Assembly: GCA_017453705.1 (NCBI GenBank)
Contig: JAFTEK010000319.1
Coordinates: 1 to 14,031 of the forward strand
Source of the DNA: Treponema sp.
Lineage (GTDB): Bacteria > Spirochaetota > Spirochaetia > Treponematales > Treponemataceae
Length of the DNA: 14,031 bases
Reading direction: 5' to 3'
The notes under the pieces are model-generated. The model was given only the letters and a program-made list of their open reading frames with translations. It was not told the origin of the DNA and ran no database searches. Of this stretch, positions 12,150 through 14,031 are shown in pieces. The position numbers and the translations under genes were made by a program. How positions within the stretch are numbered: the stretch's first letter is position 1; each line of letters opens with the position of its first letter.

Positions 12150-13784
12150 TTAGTTGCTGACCGGCACGGACTCGTCCTGCCCCGGCACATAGACCAAATT
12201 TGGAAGAACAGGCTCCTTGCGCTTGATATAGAAATATTTGAAGGGATGCAAATCCATTGCATTGGGCTGCCAGCCACCTATTATCTCTGTGTCTATTATA
12301 TGCAAGCTAACAGGATGGTAAACTGGAATAACCACGCAGTCATCAAGGAGCAGGGTTTCTGCCTGTGACAGCAGTTTGTAATGATCCACGCTGTTTCCTG
12401 CGACAGAAGCCTTGTGCAAAAGCTCATCAAACTCAGTGCTATTGTAATTGGCAACATTGAGGGAAGAATCGCTTCTGAACAGCTCCAAGAAAGCAAGGGG
12501 ATCCGCAAAGTCCCCAATCCATGAATAGGCGAACAAGTCCGCATCCCAGCCGGGAATCTCAGAGTTATATGCTTCAGAGCCTTTTATCTCGGTAACAAGC
12601 TCCACGCCTAGCGGCTGCCATGCCTTTTGCAGTATCTGGGCAAAGCCCTTCATGAACTCACTGTCCGTTATGCCAAACTTAACCGTCAGCTTCTCTTTTG
12701 GCCCAAGCCCAGCCTTTTCCCTGGCCTTGCCCATCATCATCACGGCATCATCGCCGTCAAAGTCCGCAAAGCCGGAAACCTCAGGGTAGCCGGTCAACGG
12801 GTAGACCAAGGTGGTGGCAGGAACAGTTATCCCCTCGCGCAGCTTGTCATAGGGAATAGCCTCTAGAAGAGCCTCGCGAACTTCCTTCGTGTTCCACTTC
12901 TTGCCGTTAAGCTTAAAGAATATGTAGTAGGTTCCAAACTCAGCCGCAACCTTTATGGAATTGCGGTTGATTATCTTCGCGGCATTGACGTTTCCCTCTG
13001 GAATCCAGTCAACCTTGCCTGTATTGTACAGGTATGCGTTCTCATCCAAGTCATCGCTCTGGATTATCGTTATACCGGGAATGAGGATACTGGAAGCATC
13101 CCGGTAGTTCTTGTTCTTTACCAGTTCCAGCCTGCCGTTCTCATAGGACTTGAGAGCGAAAGCTCCGCTGTAGGAGTCCTTCTTCTTGCTGACAGCACTG
13201 AAGGCGTGATGACAGAGAATCTTGGGCAGATGCTCCGCCGGCTCCTCCAAGTGTATTACCAGTGTTTTCTCGTCCCTGGCCGTTATTCCAACCTCATCCC
13301 TCTTTCCTTTGCCAAGACGATAATTCCTGGCACCCTCGATGCAGTCCAAAAGGGAAGCATAGGGGGCACGCGGGTTGGACAGGAGGTTTAGCCATGACTC
13401 CCGGAATGTGCTGGCGGTGATTTTTTCCCCGCTGCTGAACTTTGCTCCATCGATTATCGTGAATGTCCAACGTTTTTTATTCCTGGAAAGCTTGTAAGAG
13501 GAACACAAGGCATTCTGTGGCTCCAATGTGACAGGATTATAGGAAAAAAGCCCCTCATACAGGCCGGACAAAAGCTGAGCCTCGGAGGTGTAGCTGGCCG
13601 TCTGGGGATCCAAGTCGTAAGCGTGACCCATAGTCAACATGACGACGTTGCGCTGCAAGGCCTTCTCCACTCCCGGTATGTCATCAGACTCCTTGTCTGC
13701 CTGGGGACTGAATACCGGTGCCGAAAAGGCCGGTACCAAAAGGGCTACCGACAGGACAGCCCTAAAGATGTTTTTCATTTTCAT
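12150..13784 (-). CDS. Peptide-type ABC transporter binding protein (SBP_bac_5, OppA-like)
   Basis: This 544-residue protein has the usual family length. The N-terminal signal (MKMKNIFRAVLSVALLVPAFSA) has no lipobox Cys, so it would be a soluble periplasmic protein. Family motifs include LTMGHAYDLDPQTA, SEAQLLSGLYEGLFSYNP, WTFTIIDGAKFSSGEKITA followed by FRESWLNLL, the DREVREAL-type NTKEVREALLEAIPYDKL, and the C-terminal DLFAYSWIGDFADPLAFLELF with NVANYNSTEFDEL. Such proteins capture peptides, nickel or other solutes for Opp/Dpp importers. No permease or ATPase gene for it is in this window. ATG 13784 overlaps the stop of the upstream gene (ATGA), so both are translated together. Substrate unknown; oligopeptide is the default guess. 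Confidence 0.9.
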   Translation of the reverse strand: MKMKNIFRAVLSVALLVPAFSAPVFSPQADKESDDIPGVEKALQRNVVMLTMGHAYDLDPQTASYTSEAQLLSGLYEGLFSYNPVTLEPQNALCSSYKLSRNKKRWTFTIIDGAKFSSGEKITASTFRESWLNLLSNPRAPYASLLDCIEGARNYRLGKGKRDEVGITARDEKTLVIHLEEPAEHLPKILCHHAFSAVSKKKDSYSGAFALKSYENGRLELVKNKNYRDASSILIPGITIIQSDDLDENAYLYNTGKVDWIPEGNVNAAKIINRNSIKVAAEFGTYYIFFKLNGKKWNTKEVREALLEAIPYDKLREGITVPATTLVYPLTGYPEVSGFADFDGDDAVMMMGKAREKAGLGPKEKLTVKFGITDSEFMKGFAQILQKAWQPLGVELVTEIKGSEAYNSEIPGWDADLFAYSWIGDFADPLAFLELFRSDSSLNVANYNSTEFDELLHKASVAGNSVDHYKLLSQAETLLLDDCVVIPVYHPVSLHIIDTEIIGGWQPNAMDLHPFKYFYIKRKEPVLPNLVYVPGQDESVPVSN

Positions 13785-14031
13785 TTCGTTATTCCAAGTT
13801 TCTTCATCTGCTCCGCTTCCTCCACATAGGAGGCATACTCGGAGCGGAGTTGGTTCACCTTGACAAGCACGTTTTTCAGTGTTGTCAGCTCCATCTTTAT
13901 GCCTTTTATCTTTGCACGGTTCATTCCAGACGTGTTCTGCTTGAAGTATTCATCCAGAGCACCCGGAAGAACCTGTAGTCTCCCGTTTTCGGTCATCTGC
14001 TTGTTGACCCAGTTGAACACAAAATCATCCG
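13781..14031 (-). CDS. Partial protein of unknown function, coiled-coil-like C-terminus
   Basis: The frame is open to the window's right edge, so the start is probably outside; a GTG at 14020 is an internal candidate only. The visible 83 residues include DEYFKQNTSGMNRAKIKGIKM and a helical end ELTTLKNVLVKVNQLRSEYASYVEEAEQMKKLGITK, with heptad-like Leu/Val spacing. No family is recognised. It couples by an ATGA overlap to the OppA-like gene, which suggests they belong to one operon. Confidence 0.6.
   Translation of the reverse strand, partial: DDFVFNWVNKQMTENGRLQVLPGALDEYFKQNTSGMNRAKIKGIKMELTTLKNVLVKVNQLRSEYASYVEEAEQMKKLGITK

Noticed and set aside
1..14031. CRISPR array, insertion sequence, rRNA or phage genes
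   Set aside because: No regularly spaced repeats, transposase or integrase motifs, or rRNA-like stretches were seen.

Overview
The window looks like a chromosomal stretch from a spirochaete, most likely Treponema or a close relative. This rests on the mix of gene types: an OmpA-domain exported protein with a large N-terminal region, Cys-anchored lipoproteins, an XRE-cupin regulator, a small DeoD phosphorylase, and short AT-tipped hairpins at gene borders. It is recognition by eye, not a search result. Most genes use balanced to GC-leaning codons. The block at about 960-1800 is clearly more AT-rich and looks acquired.

Left part (1-3930), accessory in character. Two paralogous lipoprotein genes (1-798, cut by the window edge, and 2103-3263) share an almost identical N-terminal beta-domain and then diverge. 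Between them sits an AT-rich two-gene module: a 57-residue protein overlapping a GNAT-fold protein by a GTGA junction, which looks like a toxin-antitoxin pair. The module is bracketed by a 60-bp direct repeat (829-888 and 1820-1879; 56 of 60 identical). Downstream of the first lipoprotein lies a scrap matching the 3' end of the XRE-cupin gene that converges on the second lipoprotein. This suggests the lipoprotein/XRE locus was duplicated and then eroded.

Middle (3329-6523). A minus-strand operon encodes a 367-aa protein of unknown function followed 4 bp later by the XRE-cupin regulator. A promoter region separates it from a divergent gene for an exported OmpA-domain protein.

Right part (6579-14031). 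A minus-strand polar amino-acid ABC importer (binding protein, permease, ATPase) ends convergently with ompA at a perfect 9-bp hairpin. Its binding protein is the most striking object here: the two halves of the SBP_bac_3 fold occur in swapped order behind an ordinary lipoprotein signal, that is, a natural circular permutation. Divergent from it is a plus-strand group: deoD (apparently leaderless from an extended -10 promoter), a sugar-phosphate-type nucleotidyltransferase, a ManA-like isomerase and a shikimate-kinase-like protein. Converging on that is a minus-strand pair, a coiled-coil-like protein (cut by the window end) coupled by ATGA to an OppA-like binding protein.

Across the window, related short palindromes (2056-2083, 8846-8873, 9631-9669, possibly 6531-6562) mark gene boundaries.
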